In this document: piece by piece, positions 42,094 to 49,691 of the stretch
Layout: every line of letters begins with the position of its first letter
Position numbering within the stretch: the stretch's first letter is position 1
Source of the DNA: VRUE01 sp963704515
GTDB taxonomy: Bacteria > Actinomycetota > Thermoleophilia > Solirubrobacterales > 70-9
Direction of reading: 5' to 3'
DNA: 64,000 nt
Assembly (NCBI GenBank): GCA_963704515.1
Contig: OY969913.1
Span: 186,001-250,000 of the forward strand
The notes under the pieces: generated by a model
The model's input: only the letters and a program-made list of their open reading frames with translations
Told to the model about the DNA's origin: nothing
Database searches by the model: none
Made by a program: the position numbers and the translations under genes

Positions 42094-43188
42094 CTCCTCG
42101 GAGACGTTGAGGTCGAGCCGGCGGCGGGTGTCCTGGACCAGCTCGGCGGCGCGGCGGGGGCGGGGCGGGTCAAGCGCGGCGGCGCTCGATTCGAGCTCAG
42201 CCAGATGGTCCTGGTTGTAGACGACCTCGGTGGCCCCAGACGCAGTTGCAACGAGATCCCTGAACCAGCTCGCGCTCAGCTCCAAGGCAAGGTCGAGGGT
42301 CTCGGTGCGACGGCGGCGGCCGGCGCGTTTGGCTTCGTCACTGATGTCCTTGGCGCTGCGCTTCACCCCGGCTTCGGCTTCCTCCTCGAGGAGCTCGCGG
42401 GTCGTCGCTTCGGCTTCCTCGCCGACGGACTCGGCGGCTTTGAGTAGGTGGCTCCAGGCCGGGTGGGCTGTCGAGGGGGATTCGCCGGACGCACATGCGT
42501 GCTGAGCGTCCGGCGAATCCCCCTCGACAGCCCTTCCCAGCTCTAGGGCCGCTGCTCGAAGGTTTCTGCCTGACTCCGAGAGGAGAAAGTTGGCGCGGGC
42601 CACGTCTCCGGCGGAGAGGCGGGCGGCGGCCGCGATGTCATCGGCGGAGCCGGCACCAGAAAGCTGGGCTTCGATCACAGCCGGCGGCAGCGGCGCGAAG
42701 TCGATCGGCTGGCAGCGGGAGGCGATGGTCTCCAGGAGCATCGACGGTTCGGCGGTGAGGAGGATCAGGTGGACGAAATCGGGCGGCTCCTCCAGGGTCT
42801 TCAGGAGCGCGTTCTGGCTCTCGTCGCGCATCTGCTCGGCGGCCTCGATCACGAAGACCCGCTTCTCCGCTTCGAAAGGTCTGTAGGACGAGGTGCGGAT
42901 TACGCGCTCCCGGACCTCCTCGACCATGTGCTGGGCCCCGCGCGGCCGCAGCCAGACGAGGTCGGGGTGAGGCGAGGGGTCGATCAGGGCGCGGCGACGG
43001 GCGTCGTCAGGGTCGGTCGCCTCAGCGGCCAAGATCTCCGCAGCAAACGCTCGCGCAACCGCCGCCTTCCCGGCCCCCCTTGGACCTCGGAACAGGTACG
43101 CGTGACTGGGACCTGTCGCCAACGCCGCCGTCAGCGCGACTCGAGCCCGCGCCTGATGCTCAGTCGTCTTCTCCAGCGTTCCGTTCAT
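42046..43188 (-). CDS. holB: DNA polymerase III delta' subunit, carrying an in-frame palindrome
   Basis: 380 residues from ATG 43188. AAA+ clamp-loader fold: Walker A FRGPRGAGKAAVARAFAAE, MRDESQNALLKTLEEPPDFV and the sensor region LLTAEPSMLLETIASRCQPI. The zinc-binding Cys cluster of many clamp-loader subunits is absent, as in other delta' proteins. Residues around 220-240 (GRAVEGDSPDAQHACASGES) are encoded by a perfect 27-bp inverted repeat (42465-42533; 69 nt, 23 codons) that leaves the frame intact. Third gene of topA-tmk-holB. Confidence 0.9.
   Translation of the reverse strand: MNGTLEKTTEHQARARVALTAALATGPSHAYLFRGPRGAGKAAVARAFAAEILAAEATDPDDARRRALIDPSPHPDLVWLRPRGAQHMVEEVRERVIRTSSYRPFEAEKRVFVIEAAEQMRDESQNALLKTLEEPPDFVHLILLTAEPSMLLETIASRCQPIDFAPLPPAVIEAQLSGAGSADDIAAAARLSAGDVARANFLLSESGRNLRAAALELGRAVEGDSPDAQHACASGESPSTAHPAWSHLLKAAESVGEEAEATTRELLEEEAEAGVKRSAKDISDEAKRAGRRRRTETLDLALELSASWFRDLVATASGATEVVYNQDHLAELESSAAALDPPRPRRAAELVQDTRRRLDLNVSEELALEALAFRLAAVFA
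42465..42533. repeat. perfect 27-bp inverted repeat inserted in holB
   Basis: Bases 42465-42491 and 42507-42533 are exactly complementary (27 of 27) around a 15-nt loop. The total of 69 nt is a multiple of three. It interrupts the linker before the collar-domain region rather than a catalytic motif. Sequence not shared with the other palindromes in the window. Confidence 0.85.
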
Positions 43189-43194
43189 CTCGGT

Positions 43195-43238
43195 GAGTTT
43201 GTCGTTTTGGATGGATATGCCCCCCAAACGACAAAGTC
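43195..43238. repeat. hairpin between tmk and holB
   Basis: GAGTTTGTCGTTTTGG at the left pairs with CCAAACGACAAAGTC at the right, with one bulge and about 11 nt of loop. It spans the 48-bp gap between tmk and holB and touches the tmk stop codon, so it may attenuate or process the mRNA. Confidence 0.5.
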
Positions 43239-43830
43239 AGCCAACTTGGGGGCTCTGGATTGCGGCCATGACGCGCGCGTGGACCTCCTCGACCGTCCCT
43301 TCCGCGTCGACTACGACGACGCGGTCGGAGGCGATCGTGGCGATTTCCTCATAGGCCTCAGCGACGGCGCGCTGCAACGCGAGGCCCTCGGACTCGAAGC
43401 GATCGCTGCCCTCGGCACGGCCGAGGCCGGTCTCGGGGTCGACCCGCAGCAGCACCGTGACGTCGGGCCAGAGGCCCTCGGTGGCGGCGTCGGTGAGGCC
43501 GATCACCTCGGGGCCGCCGAGGCCGCGTCCCGCCCCCTGGTAGGCGACGCTGGAGTCGGCGAAACGGTCGGAGACGACGTCGCGGCCCGACTCGAGCGCC
43601 GGCCGGATCACCCGCGCGGTGAGGTCGGCGCGGGCGGCGAGGAAGAGCAGCAGCTCGGCCAGCGGGTCGAACTCGACGGCCGGGTCGGCGAGCAGGCCGC
43701 GGATCCGCTCGGCCGCCTCGGTCCCCCCCGGCTCGCGGGTCAGGACCGTGTCGGGCCCGAGCGCCTCGGCCAGGAGCTTCGCCTGGGTCGACTTGCCGGA
43801 GCCATCGATTCCCTCCAGCGAGATGAACAC
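43237..43830 (-). CDS. tmk: thymidylate kinase
   Basis: 197 residues from ATG 43830. P-loop FISLEGIDGSGKSTQAKLLA, then LTREPGGTEAAERIR and SDRFADSSVAYQGAGRGLG, which contains the DR(Y/F) motif; the lid region follows VLLRVDPETGLGRAEG. It phosphorylates dTMP to dTDP. It starts 3 bp after the topA stop and is followed by holB, so the three genes form a DNA-replication operon. Confidence 0.95.
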   Translation of the reverse strand: MFISLEGIDGSGKSTQAKLLAEALGPDTVLTREPGGTEAAERIRGLLADPAVEFDPLAELLLFLAARADLTARVIRPALESGRDVVSDRFADSSVAYQGAGRGLGGPEVIGLTDAATEGLWPDVTVLLRVDPETGLGRAEGSDRFESEGLALQRAVAEAYEEIATIASDRVVVVDAEGTVEEVHARVMAAIQSPQVG

Positions 43831-43833
43831 GCG

Positions 43834-46101
43834 CTACTTGGCGCCGGCCTTGGCGCGTTTGCGGCCGCGGGTGGCCGTGTCGGCCTTGCTCGTCGCGGCG
43901 GCCGGCGTCTTGTCCTCGTCGCCCTTGGGCAGCGGTTTCTCGGCCATCGCTTCCTTCGCCGCTTTCGCCGCTTCGCGTTCGGCGCGGCGTTTCTTCATCT
44001 CCTGCATCGACTCGCAGTCGTCGTTGAGGCAGAGGTTCCAGGGGCGGCCGCGGAAGGGCTGCACTTTGAGCCGCGGCGTCTCACCGCAAACCGAGCAGCG
44101 CTCCTCGAGTTTGAAGACGTCGCCGCGCTGGGGCAGCGGGAAGGTCTGGTCGCAGGACTCGGGGTCGTCGGCTTTCCAGCCGCTGCAGCCGACGAAGCGC
44201 TTGCCCGACTTCTTCGCCCGGATCACCCGCAGCATGTTGGGCGAGCCGTCCTCCTTGGTCCGGCCGGCCTCTTCGCAGACCTTGCAGGGACCGAGGATGC
44301 GGTCCTCGTCCATCCCCTTCCAGACGACTTTGGCCAGGTCTTCGCGGCTCTCGTCGATTTCGGTCCAGGTCTTGTGCAGGAGCTCGCGGCTGTCGCCGAC
44401 GACGCCGTCCTTGCTCATCTCGCCGGCGGCGATCTGGTCCATCTCGGCCTCCAACTGCGCCGTCATCTCCGGCGTCGCCATCGCCGGCACGTATTTCTTG
44501 AACGCCTCGTACATCGCGATCCCGGTCTCGGTCGGGATCGGCGGGTTGCTGTAGACGTAGCCGCGGTCGAAGAGCTTCTTGATGATGTCCGCGCGGGTCG
44601 CCTTGGTGCCGAGGCCGCGCTCCTCCATCATCTCGACCAGCTTCGCCTGCGAGATCCGCCCCGGCGGCTGAGTCTCCTTGTCGACGATCCAGGGCTCGCC
44701 GTCGAGCTCCAGCACCTGGCCCTCCTGCAGGGCCGGGATCTCCTCGTCGGAGGAGCGGGCGTAGGTGTAGATGCCGGCGAAGCCCGGGTCGACGACGACC
44801 GAGCCGCGCACGAAGTAGGTCTGGTCGCCGGCTTCGATGTCAGCCCGGGTCGACTCGGTGATCATCGGCGGGCTGAAGGTGGCGAGGAAGCGGCGCACGA
44901 CCAGTTCGTAGACGCGCTTCTTGGGACCGTCGCCGAGGGCGCCCGGCTGGATCGCCTGGGTCGGGTAGATCGGCGGGTGATCCGTCGTCTCTTTTTTGCC
45001 GCGGGTCGGCTTCAGCTCGCCGTCGAGCAGGCCCGAGGCGGCCGAGAACTCCTTGACCTTGACCAGCGAGGTGACCAGCTCGCGCAGCGGCAGCGAGACC
45101 GGGTAGACCGTGTTGTCGGTGCGCGGGTAGGAGATGAAGCCGTCCATGTAGAGGTCCTCGGCGAGGCGCATCGCGCTGGCCGGGGTGATCCCGAGGCGAC
45201 TGGAGGCGTCGGTGGTGAAGGCGGTGGTGTTGTAGGGAGTCGGTGGCTTGCGCGTGTTCTTGCGCGCGGTCACCGACCTGACCGTGCCGGGACTGGCGGT
45301 GCCGGCCAGCGCCGCGTCGGCCGCGGCCTTCTCCCAGAACTTGTCGGTCTCGTGGTGGGTCTCGAAGGTCCCTTCCGGATGCTGGAACTTGGCGAACAGT
45401 TCCCAGAAAGGTTTGGCGACGTGGGCGCGACGCTCCATCTCGCGCTCGACGATCAGGCCAAGTGTGGGGCTCTGAACGCGGCCGACCGAGAGGAAGTTGG
45501 AGCCGAAGCGGCGGGTGGAGAGTGAGACGGCGCGGGTCAGCGTCGCGCCCCAAAGCAGGTCGATGTCCTGGCGGGCGGCGCCGGCATTGGCGAGCGGGTA
45601 GGAGAGCTCGTCGAGCTCGTCGAAGGCGCGCTCGATCTCCTCCCCGGTCAGGGCCGAGTAGCGGGCGCGCTTGATCCGCAGCGTGCCGGCCTTGGTTTCC
45701 TCGCGGTTGCCCAGCTCGGGGTTGGCGTCGAGCATCTCCTCCAGCGCCTCGAGCCCGATCAGCTCGCCCTCGCGGTCGAAGTCGGTGGCGATCACCAGCT
45801 CGTCGGCCTCTTTCGCCACCTTGCGGATCGCCTTGACCACGTTCTTGTCGGTCGGCTCCTTGATCAGCTCGGCGTCGATCAGGTCGTGCAGGTCGGTCTT
45901 CTGCCAGTTCGAGTAGCCCTCGGGAAAGGCCGGGCCGAGCACGTGCCCCTTGAGCCCGATCGTACGCTGCACCTCGCCGGACTCGTCGGTCCACGTGTAG
46001 TACGGGACTTTGAAGGTTTTGTCGCTGGTCGCCTCGCCCTTGCTGAGGAAGGTGGCGATCTTCTCGGCGCTGTTGTTCTTCTCGGTGACTATCAGCCTCA
46101 T
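43834..46101 (-). CDS. topA: DNA topoisomerase I, archaeal-like type IA
   Basis: 755 residues from ATG 46101. TOPRIM: MRLIVTEKNNSAEKIATFLS and DFDREGELIGLEALEEM; active-site tyrosine Y325 in GFISYPRTDN. The C-terminus has zinc-ribbon pairs (CKVCEEAGRT...CSGW...C, and CSVCGETPRL...CLNDDC) and a Lys/Ala tail. Bacterial TopA proteins usually begin VIVESPAKAKTI and have a 'GHIRDLP' segment; this one begins with VTEKNxSAEKIA and has KVPYYTW and GLKGHVLGPAFPEGY, the archaeal TopA pattern. It relaxes negative supercoils. First gene of topA-tmk-holB. Confidence 0.9.
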   Translation of the reverse strand: MRLIVTEKNNSAEKIATFLSKGEATSDKTFKVPYYTWTDESGEVQRTIGLKGHVLGPAFPEGYSNWQKTDLHDLIDAELIKEPTDKNVVKAIRKVAKEADELVIATDFDREGELIGLEALEEMLDANPELGNREETKAGTLRIKRARYSALTGEEIERAFDELDELSYPLANAGAARQDIDLLWGATLTRAVSLSTRRFGSNFLSVGRVQSPTLGLIVEREMERRAHVAKPFWELFAKFQHPEGTFETHHETDKFWEKAAADAALAGTASPGTVRSVTARKNTRKPPTPYNTTAFTTDASSRLGITPASAMRLAEDLYMDGFISYPRTDNTVYPVSLPLRELVTSLVKVKEFSAASGLLDGELKPTRGKKETTDHPPIYPTQAIQPGALGDGPKKRVYELVVRRFLATFSPPMITESTRADIEAGDQTYFVRGSVVVDPGFAGIYTYARSSDEEIPALQEGQVLELDGEPWIVDKETQPPGRISQAKLVEMMEERGLGTKATRADIIKKLFDRGYVYSNPPIPTETGIAMYEAFKKYVPAMATPEMTAQLEAEMDQIAAGEMSKDGVVGDSRELLHKTWTEIDESREDLAKVVWKGMDEDRILGPCKVCEEAGRTKEDGSPNMLRVIRAKKSGKRFVGCSGWKADDPESCDQTFPLPQRGDVFKLEERCSVCGETPRLKVQPFRGRPWNLCLNDDCESMQEMKKRRAEREAAKAAKEAMAEKPLPKGDEDKTPAAATSKADTATRGRKRAKAGAK

Positions 46102-46142
46102 GGGGCGGCGAGGGTAGCAGGGGCGCCGCGGGGCGCCGATTC

Positions 46143-46197
46143 GCCGCCGACGGGCCGATATGTCTAGACATGCTTGACATTTCGTCCCGTCGGCCGC
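46143..46197. repeat. palindromic element P3 copy 1, upstream of the epimerase gene
   Basis: GCCGACGGGCCGATATGTC at the left pairs imperfectly with GACATTTCGTCCCGTCGGC at the right around TAGACATGCTT. Its left arm matches that of copy 2 at 47157 in all but one of 22 positions. Confidence 0.75.
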
Positions 46198-46224
46198 CGA
46201 GGAGGGGCTAGGATCGCGGGCCAT

Positions 46225-47157
46225 ATGAGGGCACTCGTGACAGGTGGGGCGGGGTTCATTGGGTCGAACTTGGTCGACGCGCTGCTGGTGGGCGGCGACG
46301 AGGTGACGGTCGTCGACGACCTCTCCACGGGCCGGCGCGAGAACCTCGATTCGGCGCTGGCGGCCGGCGCGACGCTGGTCGAGGCCGACATCCGCGACCG
46401 CGGTGCAATCGAAGAGCTGACCGGGCGCATACGCCCCGAAGTCGTCTTCCACCTGGCCGCCCAGATCGACGTGCGCAAGTCGATCGCCGACCCCGCCTTC
46501 GATGCCGCGATCAACGTCGGCGGCACCGCCAACGTGCTGGAGGCGGCGCGGGTGGCGGAGTCGCGACGCTTCGTCTTCGTCTCCACCGGCGGCGCGATCT
46601 ACGGCGAGGGCGAGGGGCAGCAGCTGCCGCTGGGCGAGGGGGCTCCGGTCGAACCGTTCTCGGCCTACGGACAGAGCAAGTTCGCCGCCGAGGGCTACCT
46701 GTCGCTCTACGGGCGGCTGTACGGGATGTCGACCGTCGCCCTGCGGCTCGGCAACGTCTACGGCCCGCGCCAGGACCCGCTCGGCGAGGCGGGCGTGATC
46801 GCGATCTTCTGCGGCAAGCTGCGGGCGGGCGAACGACCCCTGGTCTTCGGCGACGGCACCCAGACCCGCGACTACATATATGTGGGCGACGTGGTCGCCG
46901 CCGCGCTCGCGGCGGCCGAGTCGGAGGCAAACGGCCCGATCAACGTCGGCACCGGGATCGAGACCGACGTGCTGAAGCTGGCCCGGGCGCTCGGCGAGCT
47001 CGGCGGCGCCGATGGCTTCGAGCCGGAATTCGCCCCGCCCCGCACCGGAGAGGTCCAGCGCATCTCGATCGACCCCTCCCGGGCCGAGCGCGAGCTGGAC
47101 TGGACGGCGCGCACCGGCCTGGACGAGGGCCTGCGCCTCACCCTCGACTCGATCTAG
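46225..47157 (+). CDS. NAD-dependent epimerase/dehydratase (UDP-glucose 4-epimerase-like)
   Basis: 310 residues from ATG 46225. Extended SDR: Rossmann GGAGFIGSNLVDALL, VVDDLSTGRRENL, catalytic S/T in FVSTGGAIYGE and YxxxK in AYGQSKFAAEG, then NVYGPRQDP and FGDGTQTRDYIYVGDVV. The set fits GalE and closely related nucleotide-sugar epimerases; specificity cannot be fixed. It is flanked on both sides by copies of the same palindrome (P3), and the right copy starts on the last base of its stop codon. Confidence 0.9.
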   Translation: MRALVTGGAGFIGSNLVDALLVGGDEVTVVDDLSTGRRENLDSALAAGATLVEADIRDRGAIEELTGRIRPEVVFHLAAQIDVRKSIADPAFDAAINVGGTANVLEAARVAESRRFVFVSTGGAIYGEGEGQQLPLGEGAPVEPFSAYGQSKFAAEGYLSLYGRLYGMSTVALRLGNVYGPRQDPLGEAGVIAIFCGKLRAGERPLVFGDGTQTRDYIYVGDVVAAALAAAESEANGPINVGTGIETDVLKLARALGELGGADGFEPEFAPPRTGEVQRISIDPSRAERELDWTARTGLDEGLRLTLDSI

Positions 47158-47211
47158 CCGCCGACGGGCCGAAATGTCAAGTCAGCCTTGACGTATCGGC
47201 CCATCGGCGGC
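47157..47211. repeat. palindromic element P3 copy 2, downstream of the epimerase gene
   Basis: GCCGCCGACGGGCCGAAATG opens and ATCGGCCCATCGGCGGC closes, with GTCAAG/CTTGAC near the loop. Related to copy 1, which has a slightly less perfect stem. Confidence 0.78.
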
Positions 47212-47231
47212 GGACCACTAACCTTCGCTCC

Positions 47232-47987
47232 ATGCCCGCCCAGGCCTATGCCGGCAAGGAGTGCGTCTGTCAGCTGCGCAAGGGGATTTGCGACCAGTCC
47301 TGCGTGCGCGACATGCTGGAGACGCCCTTCTACATCGCCTGCCTGAAGCTCAAGGGGCGGCGCTGCCTGGTGGTCGGCGGCGGCGACATCGGCCTAGAGA
47401 AGGTCGAGGGGCTGCTCGCCTGCGACGCCGACGTGACCCTGATCGCGCCCGTCGCCCACCCCGAGCTGGAGGATCTCGCCGCGGAGGGCTCGATCGAGTG
47501 GGAGAAACGCGCCTACGCGGGCGCCGCCGACCTCGAGGGCGTCTTCATGGTCATCGCCTCCACCGACGACACCGAGGTCAACATCAAGGTCTACGACGAC
47601 GCCGAGCAGCGGGCGATGCTGGTCAACATCGTCGACGTGCCGCCGCTCTGCAACTTCATCCTGCCGGCGATCGTGCGCACGGGGCCGCTGGCGATCGCGA
47701 TCTCGACCGCCGGCGCCTCCCCAGCGCTGGCGAAGCGGATGAAGCGCGAGATCTCCGAGCTCTTCGGCGAGCAGTACGCGCGCCTGGCGGTGATCCTCAA
47801 CGATGCCCGCGGCTGGGCGAAGGGGACGCTGCCGACCTACCAGGACCGCAAGGAGTTCTTCGAGGGGATCGTCAACGGCGACCCCGACCCGGTCGAGCTG
47901 CTGCGCTCCGGCCAGGAGACCCAGGTCCTGGCCCTGATCGAGGCGTCGAAGGAGCGCGCCGCCGCCTCACTCGCCGCCGCAGGCTGA
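47232..47987 (+). CDS. siroheme synthase-like precorrin-2 dehydrogenase
   Basis: 251 residues from ATG 47232. From residue about 26 the sequence is Met8/CysG-N-like: FYIACLKLKGRRCLVVGGGD (dinucleotide fold), DADVTLIAPVAHPELEDLA, MVIASTDDTEVNIKVYDDAE, LVNIVDVPPLCNFILPAIVR and AISTAGASPALAKRMKREIS. It converts precorrin-2 to sirohydrochlorin, possibly with chelatase activity. The N-terminus carries an extra Cys-rich segment, ECVCQLRKGICDQSCV, not usual for the family; a start at ATG 47313 (MLETPF) would omit it. No methyltransferase half is fused. Confidence 0.87.
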   Translation: MPAQAYAGKECVCQLRKGICDQSCVRDMLETPFYIACLKLKGRRCLVVGGGDIGLEKVEGLLACDADVTLIAPVAHPELEDLAAEGSIEWEKRAYAGAADLEGVFMVIASTDDTEVNIKVYDDAEQRAMLVNIVDVPPLCNFILPAIVRTGPLAIAISTAGASPALAKRMKREISELFGEQYARLAVILNDARGWAKGTLPTYQDRKEFFEGIVNGDPDPVELLRSGQETQVLALIEASKERAAASLAAAG

Positions 47988-48458
47988 GTCGCGCACCCGG
48001 TCGAGCGCCTCGCGCAGGTCGTTGGCCTGGGCGACGCTGAGCCTGGCCGCAAAGGTCATCTTCAGCTCCTCGATCACCACCGGCCGCATCCCCGCCAGCA
48101 GCTCGGCGCCGGCCGGCGTCAGCGTCGCGTAGCTGACCCGGCGATCGGTCTCGCAGAAGGTCCGCTCCAGCAGGCCGGCCTTGACCAGGCGGTCGACCAG
48201 CTTGGTCAGACCGCCGCGGGTGATCACCATCGCCTCGGCCAGGTCCCCCATCCGCATCCGCTGCTCGGGCGCCTCGGCGACGCTGGCGAGCACCTCGTAC
48301 CAGGGCAGTGGCGGGAAGTCGGCGGCGGCGAGCGCCTCCTGCAGCCGCTGGACGATCGCCGCGTGGGTGCGGGTCAGAGCGCCCCAGGCGTCGCCGTGGG
48401 CGCTGCGCGCCTGCTTTGGCGGTGCTGCGGCCGTCGCCTGCGGGTTCACGTCCTCCAT
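47967..48458 (-). CDS. MarR family regulator
   Basis: 163 residues from ATG 48458. MarR fold with LPWYEVLASVAEAPEQRMRM, GDLAEAMVITRGGLTKLVDR and the wing FCETDRRVSYATLTPAG. Divergent from the YceI gene; the shared gap carries three palindromes, two of TTGT-N4-ACAA form. It most likely represses itself and the yceI/FMN-reductase unit. Its 3' end overlaps the convergent siroheme gene by 21 bp. Confidence 0.9.
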   Translation of the reverse strand: MEDVNPQATAAAPPKQARSAHGDAWGALTRTHAAIVQRLQEALAAADFPPLPWYEVLASVAEAPEQRMRMGDLAEAMVITRGGLTKLVDRLVKAGLLERTFCETDRRVSYATLTPAGAELLAGMRPVVIEELKMTFAARLSVAQANDLREALDRVRDSACGGE

Positions 48459-48473
48459 TGTCGCAGACGAACG

Positions 48474-48500
48474 TTGTCCTGACAATGATTGTAGCTACAA
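48474..48500. promoter_or_regulatory. tandem TTGT-N4-ACAA operators between MarR and YceI genes
   Basis: TTGTCCTGACAA (48474-48485) and TTGTAGCTACAA (48489-48500) share the TTGT-N4-ACAA form with centres 15 bp apart. MarR proteins often bind such short palindromes. The first begins 16 bp before the MarR ATG. Confidence 0.6.
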
Positions 48501-48511
48501 GCTTTTCTGCT

Positions 48512-48534
48512 ATGATTGTTTCTGCGTCAATCAT
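48512..48534. promoter_or_regulatory. inverted repeat ATGATTG-N9-CAATCAT
   Basis: Perfect 7-bp arms (48512-48518, 48528-48534), 34 nt before the YceI ATG. With the two neighbouring palindromes it makes a compact regulatory array likely to serve the adjacent MarR protein. Confidence 0.5.
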
Positions 48535-48567
48535 TGAAACGGCAACGAGCTACAGGAGGACAGAGCG

Positions 48568-49119
48568 ATGAGCACCCAGACCGTCAAGCAGGAGATCCCG
48601 GTAGGCACCTACGCGGTGGACCCGGTCCACTCGTCGATCGGCTTCGCGATCACCCACAACGGCGTGGCGACCTTCCGCAGCGGCTTCGGGTCCTACGAAG
48701 CGCGGCTCAGCGGCGGCGACGCGCCGGCGCTCGAGGGAAGCGTCGACGTGAGCAGCATCGAGATCGACGAGGAGCAGCTCAAGGGCCACCTCCTCTCCCC
48801 CGACTTCTTCGACGCCGGCCGCCACCCGCGGCTGCGCTTCAACTCCAGCGAGCTGAGCGTCGCCGATGACGGCGCAGTGACGCTGCGCGGCGAGTTGGAG
48901 ATCCGCGGCGAGAAGCGTGAGGTGGAGGCGCAGGGCAGGTTCGGGCGGATCGGCGCCGACCTCGGCGGCAACGCCCGCGTCGGGCTCTCGGTCGCCGCGA
49001 GCGTCGACCGGCGCGACTTCGGGCTCGACTGGAACGCCGAGCTGCCCAGCGGCGGCGAGGTGCTCGACTACGCGGTCGAGATCGCGGTCGAGCTGGAGCT
49101 GGTCGAGGAGGCCGAGTAG
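48568..49119 (+). CDS. YceI family lipid-binding protein
   Basis: 183 residues from ATG 48568 with AGGAGG upstream. YceI lipocalin-like barrel: GTYAVDPVHSSIGFAITHNG, DEEQLKGHLLSPDFFDAGRH, LRFNSSELS and ELEIRGEKREVEAQGRFGRI, then SVDRRDFGLDWN. No signal peptide is evident, so it appears cytoplasmic, as in many actinobacterial members. Such proteins bind isoprenoid or lipid ligands. It is followed after 2 bp by an FMN reductase and regulated probably by the divergent MarR. Confidence 0.93.
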   Translation: MSTQTVKQEIPVGTYAVDPVHSSIGFAITHNGVATFRSGFGSYEARLSGGDAPALEGSVDVSSIEIDEEQLKGHLLSPDFFDAGRHPRLRFNSSELSVADDGAVTLRGELEIRGEKREVEAQGRFGRIGADLGGNARVGLSVAASVDRRDFGLDWNAELPSGGEVLDYAVEIAVELELVEEAE

Positions 49120-49121
49120 CG

Positions 49122-49691
49122 ATGCGGGTTCTGGGCATCTCCGGCAGCCTGCGTCGCGGCTCGCTGAACAGCGCCCTGCTGCGGGCGGCCGCCGAGCGGC
49201 TGCCCGGGGGCGCCGAGCTGGTCGAGTTCAAGCGCCTCGCCGAGGTGCCGCCCTACGACGAGGACCTCGAACTGGAGGGCACGCCAACGGTGGTCGAGGA
49301 GCTGCGCGCGGCGATCCGCGAGGCCGACGCCGTGCTGATCGCCACCCCCGAGTACAGCCACTCGATCCCCGGCCAGCTCAAGAACGCCCTCGACTGGGTC
49401 TCCCGTCCGGCCGGCCAGAGCGCCCTCAACGGCAAGCCGGCAGCGGCGATCGGCGCCTCGGCCGGCATGTTCGGCGCGGTCTGGGCCCAGGCCGAGCTGC
49501 GCAAGGTGCTCGGCGCGATGGGCGGCCGCGTGGTCGAGGCCGAGCTGCCCGTCGGGCGGGCGAAGGAGCAGCTGGTCGACGGGGATCTGCAGTTGACCCC
49601 CCAGCAGTCCGAGCGGCTCGAGGAGATCCTCGCCGAGCTGGTCGCCGAGGCCGAGCTCGAGCTGCAGGCTCAACTCGCGGTCGCGGCTTAA
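49122..49691 (+). CDS. NADPH-dependent FMN reductase
   Basis: 189 residues from ATG 49122. Flavodoxin-like fold with FMN phosphate loop GISGSLRRGSLNSALLRAA, a TPEYSHSIPGQLKNALDWVS loop and GASAGMFGAVWAQAELRKVL. It supplies reduced FMN or reduces quinones/azo compounds. Co-transcribed with YceI. Its 3' end overlaps the convergent hemolysin III gene by 4 bp. Confidence 0.93.
   Translation: MRVLGISGSLRRGSLNSALLRAAAERLPGGAELVEFKRLAEVPPYDEDLELEGTPTVVEELRAAIREADAVLIATPEYSHSIPGQLKNALDWVSRPAGQSALNGKPAAAIGASAGMFGAVWAQAELRKVLGAMGGRVVEAELPVGRAKEQLVDGDLQLTPQQSERLEEILAELVAEAELELQAQLAVAA

Noticed and set aside
42769..45525. Long + frame (about 918 codons) opposite topA and tmk
   Set aside because: Antisense to two clearly recognised enzymes; no motif or ribosome binding site.
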